Counted from the stretch's first letter, positions 44,001 through 54,600 are shown. The stretch is DNA of 55,739 nucleotides from Endozoicomonas sp. ISHI1 (GCF_024606225.1 NZ_JAGRPU010000036.1:1-55739), one strand, 5' to 3'. The notes: generated from the sequence alone by a model not told the origin. Made by a program: numbers and translations.

Positions 44001-46120
44001 TTGAGCCGGCCTCTGCAATGATTCATGGACGAGAAGGCGCGAAAAAGCTCGCTATTGAACTCGCTATTGTGGTCTTTCCATTCCGGCCAGCTCAACACCT
44101 CTTCCACTTCCTTTTTTTTGAGCATGCCTTTGCCAACATTCATGGATGAGAAAGCGCGGAACAGCTCTATATTGAACTCGCCATTCTTGTCTTTCCATTC
44201 CGGCCAGCTCAGCACCTTTTTCAGTTCGTCATGTTCAAGCATGCCTTTGCCGCTATTCATGGACGAGAAAGCGCGGAACAATTCCATACTGAACCCGCCG
44301 TTCTTGTCTTTCCATTCCGGCCAACTCAACACTGCTTTCACTTCCCCATGTTTCAGCATTCCTCTACCATGATTCATGGACGAGAAGGTGCGTAACAACT
44401 CCATACTGAACTTGCCGTGCCTGTCTTTCCATTCTGGCCAGTCCAGCAACTTTTTGACTTCCTCATGTTTGAGCAAACCCTGGCCATTATTCATGGACGA
44501 GAAAGAGCGAAACAGTTCCATATTGAACTCGTCATCGTTGTTTTTCCATTCTGGCCAGCCCAGTATGGCGTTCACTTCCTTATGTGTGGGCACACCCTTG
44601 TTACAATTCATGGATGAGAAAGAAGTCAATACATCCAAACTCGCTAAATATTCGAGTTCACTCTGGCTACGTTCGGCAAAACTACGGATATGTTTTTTTG
44701 TATTATTTAGCATGCCGGTCAGCATGCCTGTGTTTTTGAAGTTTTCAGAAAGGTGCCCAAAAAAAGTGGCGGCATTATCGAAGAAGCTATTAAAAGACTT
44801 TCTCTCTACGAAACCAAGTAGCTTATAAAAAGTCGGCTTTACAGTGATATTTTTTTTCTTGCATATCTCTATCAGGGTTTGCGCTTTTTCCAGCTCTTCC
44901 TGATTGAGTTCGTACTTTATATTTGCTTTTACTTTTTCCAATGGGTCATCGGTAATCTGATTGTCTGCCGGTTTCTTTTTTTTGGCCGGTGGTGCAGCCG
45001 CTGCGGTTGAATTATTTCTTTTTCTACCCGGGCTCCTCTTTTTTTTCTGAGCCGGTTCTGATGAATCCGACTCTGTTTCTTCGCGGATTCGTTTTGCTCT
45101 TTTTTTACCCTGATTGTCCGAAAGGCACTTGTTGCATAAAAACGCTGAGGCTGTTGCTTCGTTGGCTAAACGTCTTAATTCCTGTCGATTCAGTGCCTTG
45201 TCACATTTTGAACAAGTTACCATCGGATTTCTGGCATCCTGCTCAGCTGAGGGTTTCGGTGGGTCATCATCTCCACGACCACTGCCGCCTGTCGAACCAG
45301 TTCCCTGGTTACGGGCAGCAGATCCACTCATCTGGCCGGTCTGACCAGTTTTTACGGTCGTTGCTGCTTTGGTCGTTCGTGAGGATGGATTGTTTTCCCC
45401 GGTACCTGCCTGTCGGCCAGAATAGTTGCCAGCAGCGATCTCACGGTAAACACTGAGTTCCTGATCATTCTCTGCCAGCCATGTCTGAATTAGCCCCGGT
45501 TGAATCGTAGCAGGGTCTGACGTTTCCAGATCAAGAAGATCTGCTTCAATCACCATGATCCGGTCTGACAATATCCGGGCCAGAGTGGTTTGACCCGTCA
45601 CAGTAGCCCATAGTCGTTTGATTCGTAACATTCGAAGCAGTTGCCTTTTTTGTTGCAGGCATTTTTGAATGGGGGCAAGAACAGGGGAGAGGTCAGGCTC
45701 GGGATCAGGATTCCAGTTGTTCCCGTCAGGTGGTTTATCGCCATCATCTTCCCCGGCAGTGCCCATAGCGATCAGCTCAGTGGAAGGGTGTTTTGAGGCT
45801 TCGGGGGACATAACCATCAGGTCAATGCGGCGTGTTTGCTTCATTGGCCAAACGGGTAGTGGAGGCAATTGGAGAGACGCTAGAGGACTGTTATTTGGCA
45901 GCGGCTGAAGCAAATGGAGGCCGAGTTGCATAAACCCAACCTGAAGGGTGCCGGGCAGTTCAGGTCCAGCCAACCTGTCGTCATACAAGAAATGCGCTGG
46001 TAGCGGGCTTGAGCCGACTAATTCCACTGCAGGCAGGGACTCCCGGAACATTATTGTCACTAACAGAAGTAGCGATCGGACTATCGGGCAGATAGTGTTG
46101 TTTTTTTGTGGGCGTCCCAT
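41015..46120 (-). CDS. R5: giant 39-residue-repeat protein with zinc motif and basic region
   Basis: 1701 residues from the ATG at 46118-46120 (MGRPQKNN). An in-frame upstream ATG would add 15 residues but would include the promoter region, and the shorter start matches R2 and R6. Hydrophobic segment at about 11-35, Pro-rich linker, ARILSDRIMVIEADLLDLE block, C-x2-C-x22-C-x2-C at about 298-327, basic clusters at about 333-385 (KKRAKRIREE, KKKRSPGRKR, PAKKKKPAD), cap, 15 repeats (about 499-1068), acidic linker, and a C-terminal region ending CEGIL instead of CGSIF. Its last seven repeats are almost the same as those of R7. Confidence 0.9.
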   Translation of the reverse strand: MGRPQKNNTICPIVRSLLLLVTIMFRESLPAVELVGSSPLPAHFLYDDRLAGPELPGTLQVGFMQLGLHLLQPLPNNSPLASLQLPPLPVWPMKQTRRIDLMVMSPEASKHPSTELIAMGTAGEDDGDKPPDGNNWNPDPEPDLSPVLAPIQKCLQQKRQLLRMLRIKRLWATVTGQTTLARILSDRIMVIEADLLDLETSDPATIQPGLIQTWLAENDQELSVYREIAAGNYSGRQAGTGENNPSSRTTKAATTVKTGQTGQMSGSAARNQGTGSTGGSGRGDDDPPKPSAEQDARNPMVTCSKCDKALNRQELRRLANEATASAFLCNKCLSDNQGKKRAKRIREETESDSSEPAQKKKRSPGRKRNNSTAAAAPPAKKKKPADNQITDDPLEKVKANIKYELNQEELEKAQTLIEICKKKNITVKPTFYKLLGFVERKSFNSFFDNAATFFGHLSENFKNTGMLTGMLNNTKKHIRSFAERSQSELEYLASLDVLTSFSSMNCNKGVPTHKEVNAILGWPEWKNNDDEFNMELFRSFSSMNNGQGLLKHEEVKKLLDWPEWKDRHGKFSMELLRTFSSMNHGRGMLKHGEVKAVLSWPEWKDKNGGFSMELFRAFSSMNSGKGMLEHDELKKVLSWPEWKDKNGEFNIELFRAFSSMNVGKGMLKKKEVEEVLSWPEWKDHNSEFNSELFRAFSSMNHCRGRLNHEEVVEVLGWPEWKDKNGEFSMERFRSFSSMNHGQGILKHEEVKEVLNWPEWKDKNREFNMLLFRAFSSMNNGQGILKREEVREVLSWPEWKDKDGEFSVVLFRAFSSMNNNKGMLKHQEMREVLGWPEWKDENGKFNTELFRAFSSMNNGLGVLRHEEVKNVLGWPEWRDKDDEFNMERFRAFSSMNNGQGMLKRQEVREVLGWPEWKDKNDEFSMEWFRSFSSMNHGRGILKHEEVKEVLDWPEWKDKDDEFNMPLFRAFASMNHCRGLLNHEEVVDVLGWPEWKNKDGEFNMELFRAFSSMNTHKGIPKHEKVKEVLNWPEWKHKNGKLNMKLFRTFSSMNHRHGLPKHEPVKKVLGWIGDYGAPNHWLLQIMTRLWASKGLPAIEVLQDQETQLKQLLFTKFTGEHINPDNEGDDEYNSDSEDDEEKCNRQIKTVTLYLSTLKPDWSLNWTVLKQFCQFHKKTKTAPMLESLTGLLSSSGGKSVERYLQANQRDRHFLWRHSMKAVPLRVLNKAMFLCASDEDRERFVYFFKRLKSLPDKRQWEQYSARFQQLSGVLKLNYMQRLYLEILQPLTKDDQLRFLDASHARAVFELFPSLSALQKLSKEHSSQWLKRLLEACLQLKTHDITKEGIQILFEALLKTHSLLPWDQDIPDHFLSGMRTTDNNNVEIPVSELIPSGEQLALSYIAVLMQNLNEMSFTVKGHWLEVEAVGDGVQIYRYPMPQLKIQNETIEISNWSEEQFRIFLKITDISEHYYLTADDWQRRSRPDYPVYIQRYEARQAGTRDPMEKGAVEATPFKPLPIYVLANIIKNGMAVKPIVWKSLEHHKERLPESLFFRIRNRMETSGTECPDEIKESLSQYLDNVQSRGADVFESMSEPEPQNINPPDDKREKQAFGSLWLKLNQTEAFGTEILNLLDEYGDEMKLMHIVTALKKAKTDIDNRILEEWRQRACSKIERLKKRDPLLSDIADDVYQSCQELELLDGCEGIL
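42917..44622 (-). repeat. R5 repeat array, 15 units of 117 bp
   Basis: Two residues after the conserved Asn, units 1 to 15: CN, NG, HG, SG, VG, HC, HG, NG, NN, NG, NG, HG, HC, TH, HR. The final seven are the same series as in R7. Confidence 0.9.
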
Positions 46121-46155
46121 AGACTCAGGCACATTGATTGACGTTTGCACGAGAC

Positions 46156-46164
46156 TGTATAGCA
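46156..46164 (-). promoter_or_regulatory. Candidate extended -10 promoter of R5
   Basis: Reverse-strand TGC-TATACA, 36 bases before the chosen R5 start. The whole intergenic gap is nearly identical to the one upstream of R6. Confidence 0.4.
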
Positions 46165-46265
46165 TCGCACTGGCTTGTGCGCCATAAACGGAGTTGGTGA
46201 ACAGCTTGTTTTGTAAAGGATTGGGTCCGTCTGACAGAAATCTTAATCAGACGACAAAGGTCTTT

Positions 46266-49200
46266 TTAGAAAATACTCCCACACCCATCAAGTAACTCTA
46301 ATTCCTGACAGCTCTGATAAACATCAGAATCAATCTCTAATAATAAAGGGTCTCGCTTTTTTAACCGTTTTATTTCGCTGAATGCCCGTTGTATCCATCC
46401 TTCCAGTATGTGGTCAGAGATATTGATTTTGGCTTTTTCAAGGACGGTTACTATGTGCATAAGCTCCATTTCATCCTTATACTCGTCCAGTAATGTCAGT
46501 ATTTCGGTGCTAAAAACTTCTGCCTGGTTGAGCTTTGACCATAAACTGCCAAACGGCTGTTTTTCTCGTTTGTCGTCTTGCGGGTTAAAGTGTTGTGGTT
46601 CCGGTTCACTGACCGGCTCAGAGGCTACAGTTTCCCTGAATTGAACGTTTTCCAGATATTGGGACAGTGATTCTTTAATCTCATCGGGGCATTCTGTGCC
46701 TGGTGTTTCCATTCTTTCTTTCAGTTTGCCAAGCAAGGATTCAGGCAGTCTCTCTTTATGATGGTCAAGGGATCTCCAGGCGACGGGTTTGATGGCCACT
46801 CCTCTTTTGATCAGAGTAGCCAGAACATGAACAGGTAAAGGATTAAAGGGGGCTGCTTCAACCGCACCTTTAGCCTTCAGAGTTTTGTTTTCGGCTAGTC
46901 TGGCTTCGTGTCTTTGGATGTATACCGGGTCACCCGGGTTTAAACGTTTTTGCCAATCCTCTGCTGTCAAATAATAGTGTTCAGGCATGTCAGTGATTTT
47001 CAAAAAAAACCTGAACTGTTCCTCTGACCAGTTGCTGATTTCTATTGTTTCATCCTGTACTTTCAGCTGTGGCATCGGATAACGATAGATCTGAACACCG
47101 TCACCCATTGCCTCAACCTCAAGCCAATGCCCTTTGACAGTATAAGACATCTCGTTGAGGTTCTGCATCAGCACAGCGATATAACTCAGAGCCAGCTGTT
47201 CTCCTGATGGAATGAGTTCAGAGACAGGTATTTCAACGTTGTTGTTATCAGTTGTGCGCATCCCGGACAGAAAGTGTTCGGGGATATCGTTATCCCAGGG
47301 CAGAAGGCTATGGGTTTTGAGCAACGCTTCAAACAGTATCTGGATGCCTTCTTTGCTGATGTCATCCGTTTTTAGTTGAAGGCAGGCTTCAAGCAGCCGT
47401 TTTAACCATTGGGAGGAATGCCCTTGGCTGAGTTTTTGCAGGGCGCTCAAAGAAGGAAACAGGTCGAATACAGCCCGGGCATGGCCGGCATCGAGAAAAC
47501 GCAGCTGATCATCCTTTGTTAACGGTTGCAGGATTCCCAGGTAGAGTCTTTGCATATAGTCGAGTTTCAGCACCCCCGACAAGGGTTGTAACAGTGCTGA
47601 GTACTGCTTCCATAGTCGTTTATCCGGCAATGACTTCAGCTGCCTGGCAAAATAGACAAAACGCTCCCTGTCTTCATCGGAAGAACAGAGGAACATTGCT
47701 TTATTTAACACCCGCAAAGGCACGGCTTTAACTGAATGACGCCACAAAAAATGCCGATCCAGTTGATTAGCCTGAAGGTAGCGCGCGACGCTTTTGCTTC
47801 CAGAAGAAGATAAAAGTCCTATCAATGATTCCAGCATCAGAACCGTTTTAGTCTTTTCATGGAATTGGCAGAATTGTTTTAAAACCGTCCATGTTAGTGA
47901 CCAGTCTGGCTTAGGGGTGGAAAGATAAAGGGCGACCGTTTTTATCTGGCGATTGCATTTGTCGTCATCCTCTTCATCCTCTGAATCGCTATTGCATTCG
48001 TCATCTGCTTCATGATCCGGGTTGCTGTGTTCTCCAGTAAGTTCCGCAAGCAGTAACTGTTTCAGTTGTGTTTCCTGATGTTGCAGCACCTCAATAGCGG
48101 GTAGCCCTGCTGATGCCCAGAGCCTGGTCATAATTTTCAGTAGCCAATGATTGGTTGCTCCCCGTTGACCTAACCAGCCCAGCACCTTTTTCACGGGCTT
48201 ATGTTTGGGCAAGCCCTGGAAATGATTCATGGACGAGAAGGCGCGGAACAACTTTATATTGAACTCACCATTCTTGTCTTTCCATTCTGGCCAGCCCAGC
48301 ACCTCTCTCACTTGATCATGTTTGAGCATGCTTTTGCCATGATTCATAGACGAGAAGGAGCGGAACAGCTCCATATTGAACTCGCCATCCTTGTCTTTCC
48401 ATTCCGGCCAGCCTAGCACCTCTCTAACTTCCTCATGTTTGAGAATGCCTTCGCCATTATTCATAGACGAGAAGGAGCGGAACAGCTCCATATTGAACTC
48501 GCCATACTTGTCTTTCCATTCCGGCCAGCCCAGAACCTCGCTCACTTCCTCATGTTTGAGCATGCCTTTGCCATTATTCATAGACGAGAGGGAGCGGAAC
48601 AGCTCCATACTAAACTTGCCATCCTTGTCCTTCCATTCCGGCCAGCCCAGAACCTCGCTCACTTGCTCATGTTTGAGCATGCCTTTGCCATTATTCATAG
48701 ACGAGAAGGAGCGGAACAGCTCCATATTGAACTCGCCATAGTTGTCTTTCCATTCGAGCCAGCCCAGCACCTCTCTCACTTCCACATGTTTGAGCATGCC
48801 TTTGCCCATGTTCATGGATGAGAAGGAGCGGAACAGCTCCATATTGAACTCGCCATCCTTGTCTTTCCATTCTGGCCAGGCGAGTACTTCTTTCACTTCC
48901 TTTTGTTTGAGCATGCCTTTGCCACTATTCATGGATGAGAAGGAGCGGAACAGCTCCATACTGAACTCGCCATCCTTGTCTTTCCATTGCGGACAGGCGA
49001 GTACCTCTTTCACTTGCTCATGTCCGGGGATGCCTTTGCAATGATTTATAGACGAGAAGGAGCGGAACAGCTCCATACTGAACTGGCCATCCTTGTCTTT
49101 CCATTGTGGCCAGGCGAGTACCTCTTTCACTTCCTCAAGTTTGAGCATGCCTTTGCCATGATTCATAGACGAGAAGGAGCGGAACAGCTCCATACTGAAC

Positions 49201-51503
49201 TCGCCATCCTTGTCTTTCCATTCCAGCCAGCCCAGCACCTCTTTCACATCCTTTTGTTTGAGCATGCCTTTACCGCTGTTCATGGATGAGAAGGAACGGA
49301 ACAGCTCCATACTAAACTCGTCATCCTTGTCTTTCCATTCCGGCCAGCCCAGCACCTCTTTCACATCCATTTGTTTGAGCACGCCTTTACCATTGTTCAT
49401 GGATGAGAAGGAGCGGAACAGCTCCATATTGAACTCGCCACTCTTGTCTTTCCATTCCGGCCAGCCCAGCACCTCTATCACATCCTTTTGTTTGAGCAAG
49501 CCTTTACCATTGTTCATGGATGAGAAGGAGCGGAACAGCTCCATATTGAACTCGCCACTCTTGTCTTTCCATTGTGACCAGCCCAGCACCTCTCTTACTT
49601 CCTCATGTTTGAGCATGCCTTTGCCATGACTCATAGATGAGAAGGAGCGTAACAGCTCCATATTGAACTCGTCATTCTTGTCCTTCCATTCCGGCCAGGC
49701 AAGCACCTCTTTCACTTGCTGATGTTTGAGTATGCCTCTACACGTGTTCATGGATGAGAAGGAGCGGAACAGCTCCATACTGAACTCGCCATCCTTGTCT
49801 TTCCATTCCGGCCAGCCTAGCACCTCTTTCACTTGCTCATGTTTGAGCATGCCTTTGCTGCTATTCATGGACGAGAAGGATCGGAACAACTTCGTATTAA
49901 ACTCGCCATCCCTGGCTTTCCATTCTGGCCAGCCCAGTATTGCTTTCACTTCCTTATGTGTGGGCACGCCTTTACCATTATTCATGGACGAGAAGGAATT
50001 CAATACATCCAAACGTGCTAAATATTCGAGTTCACTCAGGCTACGTTCTGTGAAACTCCGGATATGTTTTTTTCTATTGTTTAACATGCTGGTCAGCATG
50101 CCTGTATTTTTGAAGTTTTCAGAAAGGTGCCCAAAAAAAGCGGTGGCATTATCGAAGAAGCTATTAAATGAACTTCTCTCTAGAAAGCCGAGGAGTTTAT
50201 AAAAAGTAGACTTGACTGTGATGTTTTTTTTCTTGAATACCTCCATCAGGGTTTGTACTTTTTCCAGCTCTTCCTGACTTAATTCGTATTCGATATTTTC
50301 TTTTACTTTTTCCAATGGGTCACCGGGGATCTGAGTGTCTGCCGGTTTCTTTTTTTTGGCCGATGGCGCAGTAGCAGCTGCTTCAGTATTATTTCTCTTT
50401 CTACCCGGGCCCTTCTTTTTTTTCTGGGCCGGTTCTGATGAATCCGGCTTTGTTTCTTTCCGGATTCGTTTTGCTCTTTTTTTACTCTGATTGTCCGAAA
50501 GGCACTTGCTGCATAAAATCACGGAGGCAGTTGCCTCATTGGTTATTCGCCTTAATTCCTGTGTATTCAGTGCCTTGTTGCACTTGAAACAAGTGACAGC
50601 AGAACTTCCGGTATCCTGTTCAGCTGAAGGTTCCAGCGGGTCTTCATCTTCACGACTGCTGTCGTTTGTCGAATCGGCTCCCTGTTTACGGGCAGCAGAT
50701 CCGCTCATCTGGCCGGTCTGACTCGTTGTTGCGGTCGATGATGCTTTGGTCGTTCGGGAGGATGGATTCTTTTTCTTGGTAGCCGACTGTCGGCCAGAAT
50801 ATTTGCCAGCAGCGATCTCACGGTAAACACTGAGTTCCTGACCATTCTCTGCCAGCCATGTCTGAATCAATCCCGGATGCATCGTTGCCGGATCTGACGT
50901 TTCCAGATCAAGAAGATCTGCTTCAATCACCATGATCCGGTCTGACAATATCCGGGCCAGAGTGGTTTGACCCGTCGCAGTAGCCCATAGTCGTTTGATT
51001 CGTAACATTCGAAGCAGTTGCCTTTTTTGTTGCAGGCATTTTTGAACAGGGGCAAGAACAAGGGAGAGATCCGGCTCGGGCTCCGGATCAGGATTCCAGT
51101 TGTTTTTGTCAGGTGGCTTATCACCATCATCTCCCCCGGCAGCGCTCGTGGTGAACAGCGCAGTGGAAGGGTGCTCTGAGGCTTCGGGAGACATAACCAT
51201 CAGTTCAGTGCGGCGTGTTTGTTTCATTGGCCAAACGGGCAGGGGAGGCAATTGGAGAGACGCGGGAGGACTGTTATTTGGCAGCAGCTGAAGCAAATGG
51301 AGGGCGAGTTGCATAAACCCAACCTGAAGGGGGCCGGGCAGTTCAGGTCCAGCCAACCTGTTGTCATACAAGAAATGCGCTGGTAGCGGGCTTAAGCCGA
51401 CTAATTCCACTGCAGGCAGGGACTCCCGGAACATTATTGTCACTAACAGAAGCAGCGATCGGACTATCGGGCAGATAGTGTTGTTTTTTTGTGGGCGTCC
51501 CAT
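46266..51503 (-). CDS. R6: giant 39-residue-repeat protein with zinc motif and basic region
   Basis: 1745 residues from the ATG at 51501-51503 (MGRPQKNN). The frame stays open upstream past the promoter and into the 3' end of R7, but that extension is not conserved in type. The N-terminus is almost identical to R5. C-x2-C-x22-C-x2-C lies at about 299-328, basic clusters at about 335-385 (KKRAKRIRKE, KKKKGPGRKR, SAKKKKPAD), then the cap, 16 repeats (about 501-1110), an acidic linker (NSDSEDEEDDDKC) and the C-terminal region. Its repeats are rather uniform (SSMNNGKG dominates), intermediate between R1 and the diverse arrays. Confidence 0.9.
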   Translation of the reverse strand: MGRPQKNNTICPIVRSLLLLVTIMFRESLPAVELVGLSPLPAHFLYDNRLAGPELPGPLQVGFMQLALHLLQLLPNNSPPASLQLPPLPVWPMKQTRRTELMVMSPEASEHPSTALFTTSAAGGDDGDKPPDKNNWNPDPEPEPDLSLVLAPVQKCLQQKRQLLRMLRIKRLWATATGQTTLARILSDRIMVIEADLLDLETSDPATMHPGLIQTWLAENGQELSVYREIAAGKYSGRQSATKKKNPSSRTTKASSTATTSQTGQMSGSAARKQGADSTNDSSREDEDPLEPSAEQDTGSSAVTCFKCNKALNTQELRRITNEATASVILCSKCLSDNQSKKRAKRIRKETKPDSSEPAQKKKKGPGRKRNNTEAAATAPSAKKKKPADTQIPGDPLEKVKENIEYELSQEELEKVQTLMEVFKKKNITVKSTFYKLLGFLERSSFNSFFDNATAFFGHLSENFKNTGMLTSMLNNRKKHIRSFTERSLSELEYLARLDVLNSFSSMNNGKGVPTHKEVKAILGWPEWKARDGEFNTKLFRSFSSMNSSKGMLKHEQVKEVLGWPEWKDKDGEFSMELFRSFSSMNTCRGILKHQQVKEVLAWPEWKDKNDEFNMELLRSFSSMSHGKGMLKHEEVREVLGWSQWKDKSGEFNMELFRSFSSMNNGKGLLKQKDVIEVLGWPEWKDKSGEFNMELFRSFSSMNNGKGVLKQMDVKEVLGWPEWKDKDDEFSMELFRSFSSMNSGKGMLKQKDVKEVLGWLEWKDKDGEFSMELFRSFSSMNHGKGMLKLEEVKEVLAWPQWKDKDGQFSMELFRSFSSINHCKGIPGHEQVKEVLACPQWKDKDGEFSMELFRSFSSMNSGKGMLKQKEVKEVLAWPEWKDKDGEFNMELFRSFSSMNMGKGMLKHVEVREVLGWLEWKDNYGEFNMELFRSFSSMNNGKGMLKHEQVSEVLGWPEWKDKDGKFSMELFRSLSSMNNGKGMLKHEEVSEVLGWPEWKDKYGEFNMELFRSFSSMNNGEGILKHEEVREVLGWPEWKDKDGEFNMELFRSFSSMNHGKSMLKHDQVREVLGWPEWKDKNGEFNIKLFRAFSSMNHFQGLPKHKPVKKVLGWLGQRGATNHWLLKIMTRLWASAGLPAIEVLQHQETQLKQLLLAELTGEHSNPDHEADDECNSDSEDEEDDDKCNRQIKTVALYLSTPKPDWSLTWTVLKQFCQFHEKTKTVLMLESLIGLLSSSGSKSVARYLQANQLDRHFLWRHSVKAVPLRVLNKAMFLCSSDEDRERFVYFARQLKSLPDKRLWKQYSALLQPLSGVLKLDYMQRLYLGILQPLTKDDQLRFLDAGHARAVFDLFPSLSALQKLSQGHSSQWLKRLLEACLQLKTDDISKEGIQILFEALLKTHSLLPWDNDIPEHFLSGMRTTDNNNVEIPVSELIPSGEQLALSYIAVLMQNLNEMSYTVKGHWLEVEAMGDGVQIYRYPMPQLKVQDETIEISNWSEEQFRFFLKITDMPEHYYLTAEDWQKRLNPGDPVYIQRHEARLAENKTLKAKGAVEAAPFNPLPVHVLATLIKRGVAIKPVAWRSLDHHKERLPESLLGKLKERMETPGTECPDEIKESLSQYLENVQFRETVASEPVSEPEPQHFNPQDDKREKQPFGSLWSKLNQAEVFSTEILTLLDEYKDEMELMHIVTVLEKAKINISDHILEGWIQRAFSEIKRLKKRDPLLLEIDSDVYQSCQELELLDGCGSIF
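48173..50000 (-). repeat. R6 repeat array, 16 units of 117 bp
   Basis: Two residues after the conserved Asn, units 1 to 16: NG, SS, TC, HG (Ser replaces Asn), NG, NG, SG, HG, HC, SG, MG, NG, NG, NG, HG, HF. Confidence 0.9.
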
Positions 51504-51538
51504 AGACTCAGGCGCATTGATTGACGTTTGCACGAGAC

Positions 51539-51547
51539 TGTATAGCA
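51539..51547 (-). promoter_or_regulatory. Candidate extended -10 promoter of R6
   Basis: Reverse-strand TGC-TATACA, 36 bases before the chosen R6 start, as in R5. Confidence 0.4.
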
Positions 51548-51648
51548 TCGCACTGGCTTGTGCGCCATAAACGGAGTTGGTGAGCAGCTTGTTTTGTAAA
51601 GGATTGGGTCCGTCTGACAGAAATCTTAAGCAGACGACACAGGTCTTT

Positions 51649-54600
51649 TTAGAAAATACTCCCACACCCATCAAGTAACTCTAATTCCTGACAGCTCTGA
51701 TAAACATCAGGATCAATCTCTAATAATAAAGGGTCTCGTCTTTTTAACCGCTTTATTTCGCTGAATGCCCGTTGTATCCATCTTTCCAGTATGTGGTCAG
51801 AGATATTGATTTTGGCTTTTTTAAGAACGGTCACTATATGCATAAGCTCCATTTCATCCCAATATTCGTCCAGTAATGTCAGTATTTCGGTGCCAAAAAC
51901 TTCTGTCTGGTCGAGCTTTAACCATAAACTGCCAAACGCCTGTTTTTCTTGTTTGTCGTCTGGCGGGTTAACGTTTTGTGGTTCCGATTCACTGACCGGC
52001 TCAGAGGCTTCAGCTTCCCTGGATTGAAGGTTTTCAAGATATTGGGACAGTGATTCTTTAATCTCATCGGGGCATTCTGTGCCTGATGTTTCCATTCTTT
52101 CTTTCAGTTTGCCAAGCAAGGATTCAGGCAGTCTCTCTTTATGATGGTCAAGGGACCTCCAGGCGACGGGTTTGATGGCCATTCCTCTTTTGATCAGGTT
52201 AGCCAGAACATGAACAGGTAAAGGGTTGAAGGGGACTGCTTCAACCGCACCTTTAGCCTTCAGCGCTTTGTTTGCGGCCAGTCTGGCTTCGCGTCTTTGG
52301 ATGTAGACCGGGTCATCCGGGTTTAAGTGCTTTTGCCATTGATCTGCTGTCAAATAATACTGTTCAGACACCCCTGTGATTTTCAAAAAAATCCTGAACT
52401 GTTCTTCTGACCAGTTGCTGATTTCTATTGTTTCATCCTGTATTTTCAGCCGTGGCATGGGATAGCGATAGATCTGAACACCGTCAGCCAGCACCTCAAC
52501 CTCAAGCCGCTGCCCTTTAACAGTAAAAGACATCCCGTTGAGGTTCTGCATCAGCACAGCGATATAACTCAGGGCCAGCTCTTCTCCTGATGGAATAAGT
52601 CCAGAGACAGGTATCTCAACATTGTTGTTGGTCGTTCGCATCCCGGACAGAAAGTGACCAGGGATATCGTGATCCCAGGGCAGAAGGCCATGGGTTTTGA
52701 GCAGTGCTTCAAACAGTATCTGGATGCCTTCTTTGGTGATGTCATGGGTTTTTAGTTGGAGGCAGGCTTCAAGCAGCCGTTTTAACCATTGGGAGGAACG
52801 CTCTTTGCTGAGTTTTTGCAGGGCGCTCAACGAGGGAAACAGCTCGAATACAGCCCGGGCATGGCTGGCATCCAGAAAACGCAGCTGATCATCCTTTGTT
52901 AAGGGTTGCAGGATTTCCAGGTAGAGCCTTTTCATGTAGTCGAGTCTCAGCACCTCTGACAATGGTTGTAAATAGGCTGAGTACTGTTCCCATAGTCCTT
53001 TATCCGGCAATGACTTCAGCCGCTTGGCAAAATAGACAAAACGCTCCCTGTCTTCATCGGAAGAAAACAGAAACATGGCTTTATTTAACACACTCAAAGG
53101 CACGGCTCTCATTGAATGATGCCACAAAAAATGCCGATCCAGTTGACTAGCCTGAAGGTAGCGCTCGACGCTTTTTCCTCCGGAAGAAGATAAAAGCCCT
53201 ATCAATGATTCCAGTATCTGAACCGTTTTAGTCTTTTCATGGAATTGGCAGAATTGTTTTAAAACCGTCCAGTTTAATGACCAGTCTGGCTTAAGGGTGG
53301 AAAGATATAGAGCGACCGTTTTTATCTGGCGATTGTATTTGTTATCCCCTTCATCCTCTGAATCACTATTGTATTCGTCATCTCCTTTATTACCCGGGTT
53401 GCTATGCTCTCCGGTAAATTCTGTAAACAGCGATTCTTTCAGTTGCCTTTCCTGATGTTGCAGTACTTCAACCGCAGGAAGCCCTGCTGATTTCCAGAGC
53501 CTGGTCATAATTTGCAGTAGCCAATGATTGGAGGCCCCGTAGTCACCTATCCAGCCCAGCACTTTTTTCACAGGCTCATGTTTGGGCAAGCCATGGCGAT
53601 GATTCATAGACGAAAAAGTACGGAACAACTTCATATTGAGCTTGCCATTCTTGTGCTTCCATTCCGGCCAGTTCAGCACCTCTTTCACTTTCTCATGTTT
53701 GGGTATGCCTTTGTGAGTATTCATGGACGAGAAAGCGCGGAACAGCTCCATATTGAATTCACCATCCTTGTTTTTCCATTCCGGCCAGCCCAGCACGTCT
53801 ACCACTTCCTCATGGTTGAGTAGGCCTCTGCAATGATTCATGGACGCGAAGGCTCGGAACAGCGGCATATTGAACTCGTCATCCTTGTCTTTCCATTCTG
53901 GCCAGCCCAGCACCTCTTTCACTTCCTCATGTTTTAGTATGCCCCGGCCATGATTCATGGACGAGAAGGAACGGAACCACTCCATACTGAACTCATCATT
54001 CTTGTCTTTCCATTCCGGCCAGCCCAGTACCTCTGTCACTTCCTGACGTTTGAGCATGCCTTGGCCATTATTCATGGACGAGAAGGCTCGGAACCGCTCC
54101 ATATTGAACTCATCATCCTTGTCTCTCCATTCCGGCCAACCCAGCACATTTTTTACTTCCTCATGCCTGAGCATACCCAGGCCATTATTCATGGACGAGA
54201 AGGCGCGAAAAAGCTCTATATTGAATTTGCCATTCTCGTCTTTCCATTCTGGCCAGCCCAGCACTTCTCTTATTTCCTGATGTTTGAGCAAGCCTTTGTT
54301 ATTATTCATGGACGAGAAGGCGCGAAACAGCACCACACTGAACTCGCCGTCCTTGTCTTTCCATTCCGGCCAGCCCAGCACTTCTTTGACTTTTTTATGT
54401 TTGAGCATGCCTTTGCCACTATTCATGGACGAGAAGGCACGGAACAGCTCCATATTGAACTCGCCACCCTTGTCTTTCCATTCCGGCCAGTCCAGCACCT
54501 CTTCCACTTGCTCATGTTTGAGCATGCCTTTGCTATGGTTCATTGACGAGAAGGAGCGGAACAGTTCCATACTGAACTCGCCATACTTGTCTTTCCATTC

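Noticed and set aside
51504-51674. N-terminal extension of R6 overlapping the end of R7
   Set aside because: It would place coding sequence over the intergenic leader and its -10 motif and is not part of the N-terminus conserved in R2 and R5.
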